Positions 15,787-23,900 of a DNA stretch of 64,000 bases are shown here, piece after piece. This DNA is from JAFGDH01 sp964441265 (GTDB lineage: Archaea; Aenigmatarchaeota; Aenigmatarchaeia; QMZP01; QMZT01): positions 1 through 64,000 of the forward strand of contig CAYYKJ010000007.1 of the NCBI GenBank assembly GCA_964441265.1, in the 5' to 3' direction. Positions within the stretch are counted from its first letter, which is position 1. The number at the start of each line of letters is the position of its first letter. Position numbers and translations under genes: made by a program. Under the pieces are notes generated by a model. The model had not been told where the DNA came from and searched no databases. It saw only the letters and a list, made by a program, of their open reading frames with translations.

Positions 15787-15857
15787 ATCCCTTCTTTTCT
15801 CTTTTATTTCACTGGCAAAGGTAGTTCTGACTATGCCCCTTTGTATTTTTGTGGAAT

Positions 15858-16115
15858 TCAACAATTACTGTAGGAAAAAATATCTGAATGACCGCATTCA
15901 GGGCATTTCAATTTTTTGATCTTTTCAAATCCCCCGTGGAGACGGAATAATTTCTCTTTGTATTTCGCACCACATTCGCCGCAATTGACAACGGCTACCG
16001 GTTTTCCTATATCTAATGGATTATAAGAGTGCCTTATTATGATATTTGATTTACTTTTAGTTGTGCTGATATCATCTATGTGTATATTTTTCATCTTTGT
16101 TTTTATGTCAGACAT
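15858..16115 (-). CDS. Small zinc-ribbon protein
   Basis: An 85-residue protein with two CxxC knuckles, CGECGAKY (about residues 45-52) and CPECGHSD (about residues 70-77), spaced as in a zinc ribbon. The N-terminal ~40 residues are polar and rich in Ser/Lys/Ile. Zinc ribbons of this size in archaea often bind nucleic acid or join transcription/translation complexes, but nothing here says which. It converges on the small membrane protein. Codon use is more AT-rich than in the ribosomal genes. Confidence 0.65.
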   Translation of the reverse strand: MSDIKTKMKNIHIDDISTTKSKSNIIIRHSYNPLDIGKPVAVVNCGECGAKYKEKLFRLHGGFEKIKKLKCPECGHSDIFSYSNC

Positions 16116-16137
16116 GTTTTATGATAAAATTTGTTGT

Positions 16138-16152
16138 CATTTAAGTCTTTAT
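16138..16152 (+). promoter_or_regulatory. TATA-like box before candidate RNA
   Basis: catttaagtctttat, about 20-30 nt ahead of the start of the GC-rich structured stretch at ~16165. Confidence 0.4.
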
Positions 16153-16164
16153 CCTAGAAAAATT

Positions 16165-16335
16165 CAGTTTGCCCGCTGACCGAAAAACAGTCATGGGAAG
16201 GCGCGGATGCCCGGTTTAGGGGGTTGCTTATGGGGTGAACATGCCAGCAATCTTCAGGCGGACCTCGAAAGTCCGTTGCCGGGCATCCGCTAACCCCGGA
16301 GGTTCGTTGTGACCCCCGGAGCTTCCAAGTGATGA
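16165..16335 (+). ncRNA. Candidate structured RNA of unknown family
   Basis: A ~170-nt GC-rich island in an AT-rich gap. A perfect 12-bp helix pairs GCGGATGCCCGG (16202-16213) with CCGGGCATCCGC (near 16281-16292). It encloses two hairpins: GGTTGCT/AGCAATC around GGGGTGAACATG, and GGAC/GTCC with loop CTCGAAA. A shorter outer helix joins GGAAG and CTTCC. The GGGGTGAAC string recalls SRP RNA helix 8, but the GGAA...GAGCAG part is missing, so it is not called SRP RNA. It has no tRNA signature. Strand is inferred from the upstream TATA-like box. Confidence 0.45.
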
Positions 16336-16476
16336 TTGTATGGAGTTTAAATATGTATTGCGAAGCCCTGGTATGGACGAGTGATTCATAAGGTATTTAA
16401 ACCCCTTCCCGGAGGCCGGTTTTTTCCAGAACCGCAGGTTCATAAGATTTAAAAGAATTTGGAGTTTAGAGTAATT

Positions 16477-17133
16477 ATGCACGTGATATTTTCCCCCATG
16501 TGGTTCATGGGCATAGATTCGATATTCGAAATCATGTCAGCGATAATCGCCATACTGGTGGGGTTCTATTCGTTCAAGATATACAGAGCCACCCGCAGGA
16601 AGGAATTCAAGTTCCTTTTCCTCGCCTTTGCGCTGCTGTTCTTCGCCTTCATAGCGAGATCGGTGACCGACCTGGCGGCGTATAATCTTTTCCTGGAGAG
16701 GATTCCGACCATATCCAGGATAGTCAGCGTCCAGTACGTGTATTTCGTCGGAATATACTTCTACCAGATGCTCACTCTTTTCGCCTATCTTACCCTGGCG
16801 GTGCTTTCTCTGAAGGTGAGGAGCAGGAGGACGATCTCGCTCCTTATCCTGTTTGTGGTCTTCTCGTCATTCACCACGCTGATAAACTATTCAATGTTCC
16901 ACCTGGTCTCGGCGGTGCTCTTGTCCTACGTGGTGCTGCATTTCTATGAGAACTGCAGGGAGAGGTCATGCACGAATTCACATCTTGTGTTCGTCTCCTT
17001 CCTGCTGATACTCTGCTCCCAGGTGGTTTTCATAATGATATTCCATTCGTTGTTCTACGTCTTCGGGCACTTCCTGCAGTTCGCGGGATATCTCGTGCTT
17101 CTGATAAATCTTTTGCTGGTGCATAGGTCATGA
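16477..17133 (+). CDS. Seven-helix membrane protein paired with a winged-helix protein
   Basis: A 218-residue integral membrane protein with seven predicted helices and short basic loops (YRATRRKEFK, KVRSRRT). ATG 16477 is preferred over an upstream TTG because a TATA box (atttaaaag, ~16447) lies about 25-30 nt upstream. Its stop overlaps the ATG of the winged-helix gene that follows (ATGA), so the two are co-translated. This resembles small archaeal modules in which a membrane protein senses a signal and a wHTH protein responds; that role is inference. Confidence 0.7.
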   Translation: MHVIFSPMWFMGIDSIFEIMSAIIAILVGFYSFKIYRATRRKEFKFLFLAFALLFFAFIARSVTDLAAYNLFLERIPTISRIVSVQYVYFVGIYFYQMLTLFAYLTLAVLSLKVRSRRTISLLILFVVFSSFTTLINYSMFHLVSAVLLSYVVLHFYENCRERSCTNSHLVFVSFLLILCSQVVFIMIFHSLFYVFGHFLQFAGYLVLLINLLLVHRS

Positions 17134-17405
17134 AAAAGAGGAGGGACAAGGGGGAGATAGTTTACGACATGCTGTCTGCCTTGTGGGAGAGCAGGAGAGG
17201 CCTCAAGCCGACCCACCTCATATACAAGTCCAACATATCCTACGTCCGTCTCAAGAGGCACGTTAAGGAACTACTGGAAAAGGGAATGGTCAAAGAGGGG
17301 ACCGGAGAGGGCGGACACAAGGTCTATAAGATCACAGATAAGGGAATCAAATTCATCAGGGAATACGACAGGATGAAGAGGTTCATGGATTCGTTCGGAC
17401 TTTGA
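17130..17405 (+). CDS. Winged helix-turn-helix regulator
   Basis: A 91-residue basic protein: KKRRDKGEIVYDMLSALWES, the recognition region HLIYKSNISYVRLKRHVKEL, a LLEKGMV turn, the wing KVYKITDKGIKFI and a short C-terminal helix. This is the archaeal PF14947-like winged-helix fold, expected to bind DNA as a dimer. It starts inside the stop codon of the 7-TM gene, so both products are made together. Target unknown; autoregulation of the pair is plausible. Confidence 0.82.
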   Translation: MKKRRDKGEIVYDMLSALWESRRGLKPTHLIYKSNISYVRLKRHVKELLEKGMVKEGTGEGGHKVYKITDKGIKFIREYDRMKRFMDSFGL

Positions 17406-17735
17406 TCTATTAATGCTTTTTGATGAATTGAGTTTGCGGGAAGAACTAAATGCGCGGCTGGAATTTATTGCATGTGGGATTCTCGCGCGTTTTTAAGCGA
17501 TTGCGATACATTTCCGATGTTAAAAAATCATGGCCAATCTGTATAGTCAAGTTATTTGGAACGTTTAAGCTGATGTACACCTCATTCGGGCCAAGGCCAT
17601 GTTCTTCCCCTCCTGGCGACTTGAAGAAATATTCACCCATTTTCGTCATTGTATGTTATTGGTTGTTTGGTTTTTTATTCGCTTCATATTAACTCGCCTT
17701 TTGGATACAGATACTTTTATAAATCTTTTTATAGA
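17406..17735. other. Gap with no convincing gene
   Basis: About 330 nt. A 67-codon reading frame on the minus strand (17446-17649) and an 80-codon frame on the plus strand overlap each other. Neither shows a recognisable domain or a clear ribosome-binding site, so neither is called. The 3' part (17714-17735, cttttataaatctttttata) is a good TATA box for the RNase P RNA gene. Confidence 0.5.
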
Positions 17736-17749
17736 AGGGATAATCAAGT

Positions 17750-18034
17750 TGAGCTGGGTAGATAGCTCCCCGGCCGTTCAGAGGGCTGTTCAGCCCCGAA
17801 CAGAGGCCGGGAGGAAGCTCCATTCACCCATACAAGGTAATGCCGGAAGGCATGGGCCGGGAGGCCCCCACAGGACACAGAAAAGACCGGCGCGGCAGAG
17901 CCATGATGCTTACGGTAGAACGGTTAAACCTGTTCTGATCCGGGCTGAGCGGGGAGGCCGATGCCGGGTGAAATAATCCGTGGTGCCGGGTGCAAGCCGG
18001 CTAAAAGCGGGCCGGACAGCAGGTCGTTCAACCG
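17750..18034 (+). ncRNA. rnpB: RNase P RNA
   Basis: Catalytic RNA of RNase P, which trims tRNA 5' leaders. Conserved region I appears as GGGAGGAAGCTCC (17811 onward), followed by the CCACAGGACACAGAAAA segment matching ACAGAAA of region IV, and GGGTGCAAGCCGGCTAAAAG near the 3' end. CCCCGGCC/GGCCGGG forms helix P2. A weak P1 joins GGGTAGA near 17755 and TCTAGACC near 18035. The TATA box at 17714-17735 is correctly placed. The Rpp29 protein partner is encoded at 57929. Ends are approximate. Confidence 0.82.
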
Positions 18035-18176
18035 TCTAGACCGACTGGCCAGAGGCGCTCAGAAAAATGCTATCACCCCGTCCAGGGTTAGATGTTTGGT
18101 CCCTGCGGGATGACAAAAAATGGGCTATTCCCAGCACAACTATTTCCTTTTTAAGATTTGATTTCGAGTTTTTATC

Positions 18177-19430
18177 ATGCAGCCGGAATACGGTTTCCAG
18201 GACTTCGAGATTGAACTGGAGGACATCCAGATAACCAAGACCAAGACCTTCGTCAGGGGTTTTGAGCCCACGGAAGGGGGATCGATCGCGTCCTCCCCGA
18301 AATTCTGGAAGGGTCTTGTTCATTTCGGGTCTTTCGACACGAACTGCTATGCCCTGACCCCTGACGGGGAGGAGGTTTGGAGGACCAAGCTGGGAGGCAT
18401 GGTCACCTGGGTGAATCCGGCTTTCTGGAACGGTTTCGTGATGTACGGGGCGTACGACAACAAATTCTACGCCCTCGACTCCATGACGGGGAAGATAATC
18501 TGGGAATTCCAGACAGGCGGTAAGATCGCCATGCAGGGATACGTTTCCGGCGACGTCGTTTACGTGGGGAGTTCGGACGGTTATGTCTATGCTCTGAGGA
18601 CATCTGACGGAAAGGAGCTCTGGAGGTTCAGGACAGGCGGGAAGGTGGCCACTCCACCGAGCGTCTACGGAGGCAGGGTATATTTCGGATCCTTCGACCA
18701 TAACATGTACTGCCTCTCCGAGGAGGGGAAGGAACTATGGCGGTTCAAGACCGGGGACGAGCTCCTGGCCGACAATCCCTATGAGGTTTACGACGGTGTC
18801 CTTTATTTCTCTTCCCTGGACTCCTACCTGTACGCGGTGGATGCGGAGACCGGCCGGCTCAAGTGGAAGTTCAAGACGGGGAAATACGGAAACACCTGCG
18901 CTCCCGTGCTCCACAGGGACAGGATATATCACGGCTGCAGGGACGGTATAGTCTACTGCCTTACCAGGGATGGGAAGGAGCTCTGGAGGTTCCAGGCGGA
19001 GAACCTGGTCGTCCAGGTGGGTATACACCGCGACAGGCTCTATTTCGGCGACGAGAGCGGGAACTTCTACTGCCTTTCCCTGGAAGGCAAGGAATTATGG
19101 AGATTCAAGACATCCGGGGCCGTGTTCACCGATCCATTATTCCACGAAGACCGGGTATGCATAGGATCTTTCGACTGCCACCTCTACTGCCTCTCCCTGG
19201 AAGGAAAGGAGCTCTGGAGGTTCCAGACCAGTTCGACGACCATGTCGGACATAGGGGAGCCCTACGAGATGTACGAGGCCGTGGTCTCCCAGGAGTCCGT
19301 GGACGAGGAAGGGTCCGGTGAAGAGGATAGCTATTCCGTCAACCTCTCCGGCGGAGGAATGGACGAATACGACGTGAAGAGCCAGTACGTGACCAAATCG
19401 GAATACGCCACCAAGAGCGAATACGCCTGA
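18177..19430 (+). CDS. PQQ-type beta-propeller repeat protein with YxTKSEY tail
   Basis: A 417-residue protein with about nine propeller blades; the repeat is close to VYxGSxDxxxYCLSxEGKELWRFKT every ~40 residues. No signal peptide; it begins MQPEYGFQDFEIELED, like the gene at 1175. After the last blade comes an acidic linker (residues ~360-400) and the tail SQYVTKSEYATKSEYA, two tandem copies of YxTKSEY. The propeller may be a ligand-binding or protein-scaffolding ring; the tail may be a docking or modification site (inference). It stands alone between rnpB and secG. Confidence 0.85.
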   Translation: MQPEYGFQDFEIELEDIQITKTKTFVRGFEPTEGGSIASSPKFWKGLVHFGSFDTNCYALTPDGEEVWRTKLGGMVTWVNPAFWNGFVMYGAYDNKFYALDSMTGKIIWEFQTGGKIAMQGYVSGDVVYVGSSDGYVYALRTSDGKELWRFRTGGKVATPPSVYGGRVYFGSFDHNMYCLSEEGKELWRFKTGDELLADNPYEVYDGVLYFSSLDSYLYAVDAETGRLKWKFKTGKYGNTCAPVLHRDRIYHGCRDGIVYCLTRDGKELWRFQAENLVVQVGIHRDRLYFGDESGNFYCLSLEGKELWRFKTSGAVFTDPLFHEDRVCIGSFDCHLYCLSLEGKELWRFQTSSTTMSDIGEPYEMYEAVVSQESVDEEGSGEEDSYSVNLSGGGMDEYDVKSQYVTKSEYATKSEYA

Positions 19431-19479
19431 AAAACGCTTTTAAACCTTCCCTGTTCTAAATATTATACGAGTGATCACG

Positions 19480-19641
19480 ATGGCCAAGAAGAACAAGACA
19501 TTCATGCCCCAGAGCACGGCGGGGCTCATCAGGTATTTCGAGCAGTCAGAGGAATCGATCAAGCTCAGGCCGGAGCACATCGTGGGCATATGCGTCGTGA
19601 TAATAATCGTTGAGATTATGCTCAAGTTCGTGTTCATTTGA
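19480..19641 (+). CDS. secG: Protein translocase subunit Sec61-beta (SecG)
   Basis: A 53-residue tail-anchored protein: MAKKNKTFMPQSTAGLIRYF, then KLRPEHIVGICVVIIIVEIM and a short end. The MPQSxAGLxRYF segment and the single C-terminal helix are the archaeal Sec61-beta signature. It is the small accessory subunit of the SecYE channel. ATG 19480 lies 25-30 nt after a TATA-like stretch (ttttaaacc), giving a leaderless mRNA. Confidence 0.93.
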   Translation: MAKKNKTFMPQSTAGLIRYFEQSEESIKLRPEHIVGICVVIIIVEIMLKFVFI

Positions 19642-19732
19642 TATTCACTATCTTTGAGTCATTTCTATAAAAAATATTTTTTTATAAGGACGTTCATATC
19701 TTTTTAAATCCTTTTGCGGCCAAGATATTATC

Positions 19733-20386
19733 ATGAGTTTGCCCGGATTCCGTAAGATAGAAGACGGGATAACCATGGTGAGCCTTTCCGGCATTGATTC
19801 CAACATCTATCTGATCGGGAAGGACACCCTGGTCGACACGGGCACTGGTTTCAACTTCGTCCGGCTTTATGATCTCTTCAAGAAGATGGGAGAGGATTTC
19901 GACAACATAAAGACCATAATAAACACCCACATGCATTTCGATCACGTGGGCGGCAACAAGTTCTTCGACAATGCGAAGGTGCTCATACACAGCCTTGATT
20001 CCGCCCCTCTGGAGAAGGGGGACGACGAGCACACCTGCGCGGGATTTTTCAACGGGGAGATGAAGCCTGTGGAGGTGCATCAGAAGCTCAAGGACGGGGA
20101 AAGGGTCGCCGGATTACGGGTGATCCATACTCCCGGGCACACCCCGGGCTCCGTATGCCTCTACGACGAGAAGAAGAAGATACTGTTCTCTGGGGACACC
20201 ATCTTCGCGGAGGGCGTGGGCAGGACGGATCTCCCGGGCGGCAGCGAGCAGGACCTTGAGAAGTCGCTTGAAAAACTCTCGGAACTGAAGACAGAGAAGA
20301 TACTCTGCGGGCATGGGGAGCCCATACTAAAAGACGGCAAGGACGTTCTCAAGAAGGTATTCGAGAACGTCTCGGACATACATTAG
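19733..20386 (+). CDS. Metallo-beta-lactamase-fold hydrolase (glyoxalase II-like)
   Basis: A 217-residue MBL-fold protein. Metal ligands are visible: THMHFDHVGG near residues 64-73, HTPGHTPGS near 127-135, SGDTIF near 150-155 and CGHGEP near 192-197. This matches the glyoxalase II / sulfur-dioxygenase-like branch, which binds two metal ions and hydrolyses thioesters or related substrates. The substrate cannot be read. ATG 19733 follows ctttttaaatcc by about 25 nt, so it is probably leaderless. It overlaps the convergent Nudix gene by 4 nt. Confidence 0.9.
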   Translation: MSLPGFRKIEDGITMVSLSGIDSNIYLIGKDTLVDTGTGFNFVRLYDLFKKMGEDFDNIKTIINTHMHFDHVGGNKFFDNAKVLIHSLDSAPLEKGDDEHTCAGFFNGEMKPVEVHQKLKDGERVAGLRVIHTPGHTPGSVCLYDEKKKILFSGDTIFAEGVGRTDLPGGSEQDLEKSLEKLSELKTEKILCGHGEPILKDGKDVLKKVFENVSDIH

Positions 20387-20856
20387 ACTTCCCTGAACCC
20401 GAGGACCTTTCCGTCCTTCTGCCTGATCTCCAGATGGCTTATGGTTATGGGCGGGTTCTCGAGGAATTTCTCCACCATCCACACGTCCTGGGGGACCACT
20501 TTTTCATCCTTCAGTTCGTTTATCCAGAACCATTTTAGCTGCCCTTCTTTCGTTCCCCTCACTCTATTCTCTTCGGTTTCCGCGTGGGCGAGGAACACCA
20601 CCCCGGAAAAGACCACGCTCTTGTCCTCCTTCAGCCTCTCGTGTATTACGGACCTTATACCTTCTATCTTGGTTTTCAGTCCGGTTTCCTCCCTGATCTC
20701 CCTGGCCGCCGCCTCCTCCACGCTCTCGTCAGACTCCATCTTTCCCCCTATTAATGCCCAGTATCCCTTGTAGGGAGGGGAATTCCTATTTACGAGCAGG
20801 ATCTGGTCACCGCAGGTCACCATGCATATGACCATGGGAACCGGTCTTTTTTCCAT
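20383..20856 (-). CDS. Nudix hydrolase
   Basis: A 157-residue protein with a complete Nudix box at about residues 37-59: GGKMESDESVEEAAAREIRE followed by ETGL, matching GX5EX7REUXEEXGU. Nudix enzymes hydrolyse nucleoside diphosphates linked to another moiety using Mg2+ held by the REXXEE glutamates. YKGYWALIGGKMESDE resembles the ADP-ribose/8-oxo-dGTP class, but the substrate is not determinable. The TTTCCAGT-type sequence before the ATG is weak; tRNA-Lys lies just upstream on the same strand. Confidence 0.92.
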   Translation of the reverse strand: MEKRPVPMVICMVTCGDQILLVNRNSPPYKGYWALIGGKMESDESVEEAAAREIREETGLKTKIEGIRSVIHERLKEDKSVVFSGVVFLAHAETEENRVRGTKEGQLKWFWINELKDEKVVPQDVWMVEKFLENPPITISHLEIRQKDGKVLGFREV

Positions 20857-20907
20857 GATAATTCATTGTCACTTTCCCTTAAAAAATGGGATTAGAAAAA
20901 GAATGAA

Positions 20908-21147
20908 TGGGCCCGACGGGAATTCCACGTTGCCTTTTTGGCAGGCGTAGGTTTTGTGACCTGCGCCAGCGTCCGTAAAAGCTACGCTTCGAACCCGCGA
21001 CACCCGGATATCTCCAGCGAAAGAAGCGCCGTTGCGCCTCTTGCCTTGTCATCCCCGTTAAGGTCATCATATCCGATAAGAGTCCGGTGCTCTAAATGTC
21101 CGGAAGTCCGCTTATGCGGAAAACCCGCCAGACTGAGCTACGGGCCC
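20908..21147 (-). tRNA. tRNA-Lys(CTT) with three introns
   Basis: Exons (plus coordinates) 21147-21128, 21095-21077, 21009-20988 and 20921-20908 join to a 75-nt tRNA. Acceptor GGGCCCG/CGGGCCC with A73, D stem GCTC/GAGC, anticodon stem CCGGA/TCCGG, loop CTCTTAA (anticodon CTT), T arm GCGGG-TTCGAAT-CCCGT. Intron 1 (21096-21127, 32 nt) is in the D loop: central GTCT/GGAC. Intron 2 (21010-21076, 67 nt) is at 37/38: central CTCT/GGAG, bulges TAT and ATA. Intron 3 (20922-20987, 66 nt) is in the T loop at 59/60: central TTCG/TGGA, bulges AAG and ATT. CCA not encoded. Borders in the D loop are least certain. Confidence 0.92.
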
Positions 21148-21256
21148 ATTATTAGGGAGACAGCTTGTTTCAATGGGTTGGAGCTGTCATGCTCTGTGAG
21201 TTATTAATATAGATAAGGGAATTTATTTAAATTTGCAAAATCAGGAAAAACGGATT

Positions 21257-21445
21257 TTATTTCGTCCTTTTGTCCCGTGTGACGGTCTTCCACTGCCATT
21301 TGGCCTTCTTCATCCTGGCAGATTTGCCGAATCCGCAGGCTGCGCACACGCCCTTCGTGGCGTGGAATGCATGGCGGCCGCACCTACGGCAGAGTACGTG
21401 GGTCTTCCCCTGATGTTTGCCGAAGCTGGGTGTTCCTTTTGACAT
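21257..21445 (-). CDS. rpl37e: Ribosomal protein eL37
   Basis: A 62-residue zinc protein of the large subunit: MSKGTPSFGKHQGKTHVLCR is the eL37 start, with zinc ligands CRRCGRHAF and CAACGFG, then a basic tail. The internal ATG at 21445 is the natural start; three extra codons upstream are unlikely. It follows the LSm gene by 17 nt on the same strand, the usual archaeal LSm-L37e operon. Confidence 0.96.
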   Translation of the reverse strand: MSKGTPSFGKHQGKTHVLCRRCGRHAFHATKGVCAACGFGKSARMKKAKWQWKTVTRDKRTK

Positions 21446-21462
21446 GAGAATCATTCCTCATA

Positions 21463-21690
21463 TTATTTTGCGGGCGAAATCAGAACTATGTTGTCTCCTC
21501 TCACGAGGACGGTTCCTAGCTTGACGTTGCTCTCCCCGTCGTTAGACTGGACCTCTGCCTCCTCGAGCCATATGTTCAGGTGCGAATCAAAGGCCTTCAG
21601 GATGCCCGTGATTTTGTCCCTGTTCTTGACCTGTATTATTATCCTCTTGTTTTCGGAGCTTCCAAGAACGTCCAATGGTCTTTGCTGCAT
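21463..21690 (-). CDS. Sm-like protein (LSm)
   Basis: A 75-residue Sm-fold protein that forms a heptameric ring binding U-rich RNA. Sm1 motif: IIIQVKNRDKITGILKAFDSHLNIWLEEAE has the conserved FDxHxNxxL-type core; Sm2 motif: LGTVLVRGDNIVLISP matches IRGxxI. Start MQQRPLDVL at 21690 matches the family. Operon with eL37 downstream. Confidence 0.96.
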   Translation of the reverse strand: MQQRPLDVLGSSENKRIIIQVKNRDKITGILKAFDSHLNIWLEEAEVQSNDGESNVKLGTVLVRGDNIVLISPAK

Positions 21691-21815
21691 TTTCAAACCT
21701 CCTGTAAATCAGCTAACAGTGAATACACTCTATTTGATTCATTTATTTAAAAGCATATATTTATAAGTATTTACGGTTTTATAGTGTAATAATACCAATA
21801 TTCAGCGGTGTGAAA

Positions 21816-22205
21816 ATGACCAAGTGGCACAGGAAATCCAAGAGATCCCTGACCGGGAGAAGGGTGAGGCATTCCAGGAAGAAGAAGAAATTCGAGAAGG
21901 GAAACGTGTTTCTGGAGACCAGGATAGGCAAGAGAAGCGTGAAGGTCCAGAAGACAATAGGCGGAAACAAAAAATTAAAGGTCCTGTCCGTTGAGAGGAT
22001 CAACGTGGCGGACCCCAAGAAGGGGACGATAAAGAGCGTAAAGGTCGAGTCCGTCGAGAAGAACCCCGCCAATCCGCATTACGTCCGAAGGAACGTGATC
22101 ACCAAGGGAGCGGTGGTCAAGACCGAACTGGGATCGGCCAGAGTGACCTCCAAGCCCGGACAGCACGGAATCGTGAACGCCGTACTAGCCGAGGAAAAGA
22201 AGTGA
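21816..22205 (+). CDS. rps8e: Ribosomal protein eS8
   Basis: A 129-residue small-subunit protein. MTKWHRKSKRSLTGRRVRHS is the eS8 start, followed by the VLSVERINVADPKKG segment and NPHYVRRNVITKGAVV near the C-terminus, all diagnostic. ATG at 21816 matches the family; two codons before it (M-K) are spare. TATA-like tttataagt lies about 50 nt upstream. Divergent from the LSm operon, sharing a short AT-rich region. Confidence 0.97.
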   Translation: MTKWHRKSKRSLTGRRVRHSRKKKKFEKGNVFLETRIGKRSVKVQKTIGGNKKLKVLSVERINVADPKKGTIKSVKVESVEKNPANPHYVRRNVITKGAVVKTELGSARVTSKPGQHGIVNAVLAEEKK

Positions 22206-22236
22206 ATCCCGTTACACGTTCCGTTTTAGAATCTTA

Positions 22237-22611
22237 TTGTCATATTCAACTTCTATGGGAAATTTATACGGAGAAATAGCGGATAAGCTTAGTGTTTGCG
22301 TGGGTGATTGGAATGAATATCCGTTACTTGAAGGGGATTCCCCTCAGGAGGGAGGCGTTAATGGGATTTTCCAGGAAATCGACGGTCCTTATTCGGAGAA
22401 GATGCCTGTCGTAGCAGCGGCAGCGGATAAGTTCGGTCTGGGATCGGGAGAAGTTCACGAACTCATTAAAATGACTATGAATGATCATTTCAGTAAGAAC
22501 AAAACCAGCAAGAAATCGATAGAACTTTCTTATCTCACCTGGTGCGAGATTTTTCGGATGGAGCCCGGTAAGGGTTACCTGAATGAATTGCTGAAATTGT
22601 CCAAAAAATAG
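22237..22611 (+). CDS. Hypothetical protein
   Basis: Not recognised. A 124-residue soluble, mostly helical protein; MGNLYGEIADKL (ATG at 22255) may be the true start. No metal motif, signal or membrane segment. Cys and Trp occur singly. It sits between eS8 and convergent uS10, with its stop 2 nt from that gene's end. Slightly lower GC than its ribosomal neighbours may mean recent arrival. Confidence 0.5.
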   Translation: MSYSTSMGNLYGEIADKLSVCVGDWNEYPLLEGDSPQEGGVNGIFQEIDGPYSEKMPVVAAAADKFGLGSGEVHELIKMTMNDHFSKNKTSKKSIELSYLTWCEIFRMEPGKGYLNELLKLSKK

Positions 22612-22612
22612 C

Positions 22613-22930
22613 CTATTTCAGCTCGATGTCGATCTTGACGCCCTCGGGGATCGGTATCCTGACCACCTGTCTGAGGGCGCGCTCGTTGGCCCCGATGTCC
22701 ACGATCCTCTTGTGTATGCGCATCTCGTACCTGTCGTAAGTGGCGTTTCCGTGCCCCGTCCCGTCGCCGCAGGGGGTCTTCATGGTGGTGACCTTGAGCT
22801 TCTTTGTCGGGAGGGGTATCGGTCCCCGGGTGGACACGCCGTATTTCTTGGCGATCTCCCTGATATCTTCGCATATCTGCTCGAGTTCCTTTATGTCCCT
22901 TCCGGCAATCTTGATGCGGGCATATTCCAT
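22613..22930 (-). CDS. rps10: Ribosomal protein uS10
   Basis: A 105-residue small-subunit head protein. MEYARIKIAGRDIKELEQIC, GPIPLPTKKLKVTTMKTPCG and MRIHKRIVDI are the uS10 hallmarks. In most archaea this gene follows EF-1 alpha; here it is the last gene after uS9 in an eL18-uL13-uS9-uS10 operon, 29 nt downstream. Confidence 0.97.
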   Translation of the reverse strand: MEYARIKIAGRDIKELEQICEDIREIAKKYGVSTRGPIPLPTKKLKVTTMKTPCGDGTGHGNATYDRYEMRIHKRIVDIGANERALRQVVRIPIPEGVKIDIELK

Positions 22931-22959
22931 ATTATCACGTTGACTCCGTTCTTAAATAA

Positions 22960-23442
22960 CTACCTCTTTGACCTCTGCTTGTATCTTCTTGCTCCCTGGG
23001 ATGATCTGGGGGGCTTGTGGGGCTCGGTCCTGCGGGGATCGTACGCGAGCATGTTGCGGTCGTAATCCATCAACTTTTCCCTGATACCCGATCCGAATAT
23101 CTCCACCAGGGCCTTGCCTATTGCCTGCCTGGCAGCGGATGCCTGGCCCATCACTCCTCCTCCCTTGACGTTTATGATGAAATCGTATTTCTTCCAGTCC
23201 GCACCGGACACTATGAGGGGCTCCATCACCCTCAGCCTGTATACCTCATTGGTCTCGTTTTCGATGAGATTGTAATTTATCTTTATCTTTCCGGAGCCCT
23301 TCCTGACCACCGCACGGGCTACGGATCTCTTCCTCTTCCCCGTGCTGTGGAGGGGCAGCTTCTTCGCTTTTGGGGTCTCCTTTTTCTTCCCTGCCTTCTC
23401 TTCCTTTGAAGCCTTTTTCTTTTCTGTCATGATATCACTCAA
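22960..23442 (-). CDS. rps9: Ribosomal protein uS9 with Lys-rich N-terminus
   Basis: A 160-residue small-subunit protein whose C-terminal tail contacts P-site tRNA. The core begins at TGKRKRSVARAVVRKGSGKI and ends RRSSQGARRYKQRSKR-like, with GGGVMGQASAARQAIGKAL in the middle. About 27 extra N-terminal residues are Lys/Glu-rich (KKKASKEEKAGKKKE), beyond the usual archaeal length. Overlaps the end of uL13 by 8 nt. Confidence 0.96.
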   Translation of the reverse strand: MSDIMTEKKKASKEEKAGKKKETPKAKKLPLHSTGKRKRSVARAVVRKGSGKIKINYNLIENETNEVYRLRVMEPLIVSGADWKKYDFIINVKGGGVMGQASAARQAIGKALVEIFGSGIREKLMDYDRNMLAYDPRRTEPHKPPRSSQGARRYKQRSKR

Positions 23443-23899
23443 GTTTCGCCCCCAGCCCCCTGCTTATCTTTTCCAGTGTGACATATTTGTGGACGAGTTT
23501 GTTCTTGGTCTTTTCTATGGTCTCGAAATCACTGTCTTTGAATTCTTCGGGGACGGACATAAATACCCTCAGGCGCCTCATGGCGTTCCTGCCCTTCGGC
23601 TCCCTGCGGGGAACCATGCCTCTGACGATCCTTCTCAGGATGTCCTCGGGCCTTTTGGGGTAGAATGGCCCGTGATAAGGATCTCCTCTTCTCCTCTTCT
23701 TCTTGTAGGTCTCGAGTATGACTTCCGGTTTCCCGGATATTACCGCCTTCTCGGCGTTTGCTATGTATACCCTCTTTCCCCCCATCAGCATCTTGGCGGC
23801 GCAGGAGGCGACCCTGCCGGCTATACAGTTATCGGCGTTTATGAACATCTCCCCGGAATTCCCTGTCTTCTTCTCCCTTTCAGCGCTCTTTCCTGGCAT
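23435..23899 (-). CDS. rpl13: Ribosomal protein uL13
   Basis: A 154-residue large-subunit protein. INADNCIAGRVASCAAKMLM, GDPYHGPFYPKRPEDILRRI and MVPRREPKGRNAMRRLRVFM are diagnostic. Directly follows eL18 (1-nt gap) in the standard archaeal order eL18-uL13-uS9. Confidence 0.97.
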   Translation of the reverse strand: MPGKSAEREKKTGNSGEMFINADNCIAGRVASCAAKMLMGGKRVYIANAEKAVISGKPEVILETYKKKRRRGDPYHGPFYPKRPEDILRRIVRGMVPRREPKGRNAMRRLRVFMSVPEEFKDSDFETIEKTKNKLVHKYVTLEKISRGLGAKLE

Positions 23900-23900
23900 T

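Noticed and set aside
16190..16335. SRP RNA or a multi-intron tRNA at this island
   Set aside because: A GGGGTGAAC string is suggestive, but the rest of helix 8 is missing, and no T-loop plus acceptor pairing could be built.
17446..17649. 67-codon minus-strand frame between the winged-helix gene and rnpB
   Set aside because: No recognisable motif, no clear start signal and competing frames on the other strand.
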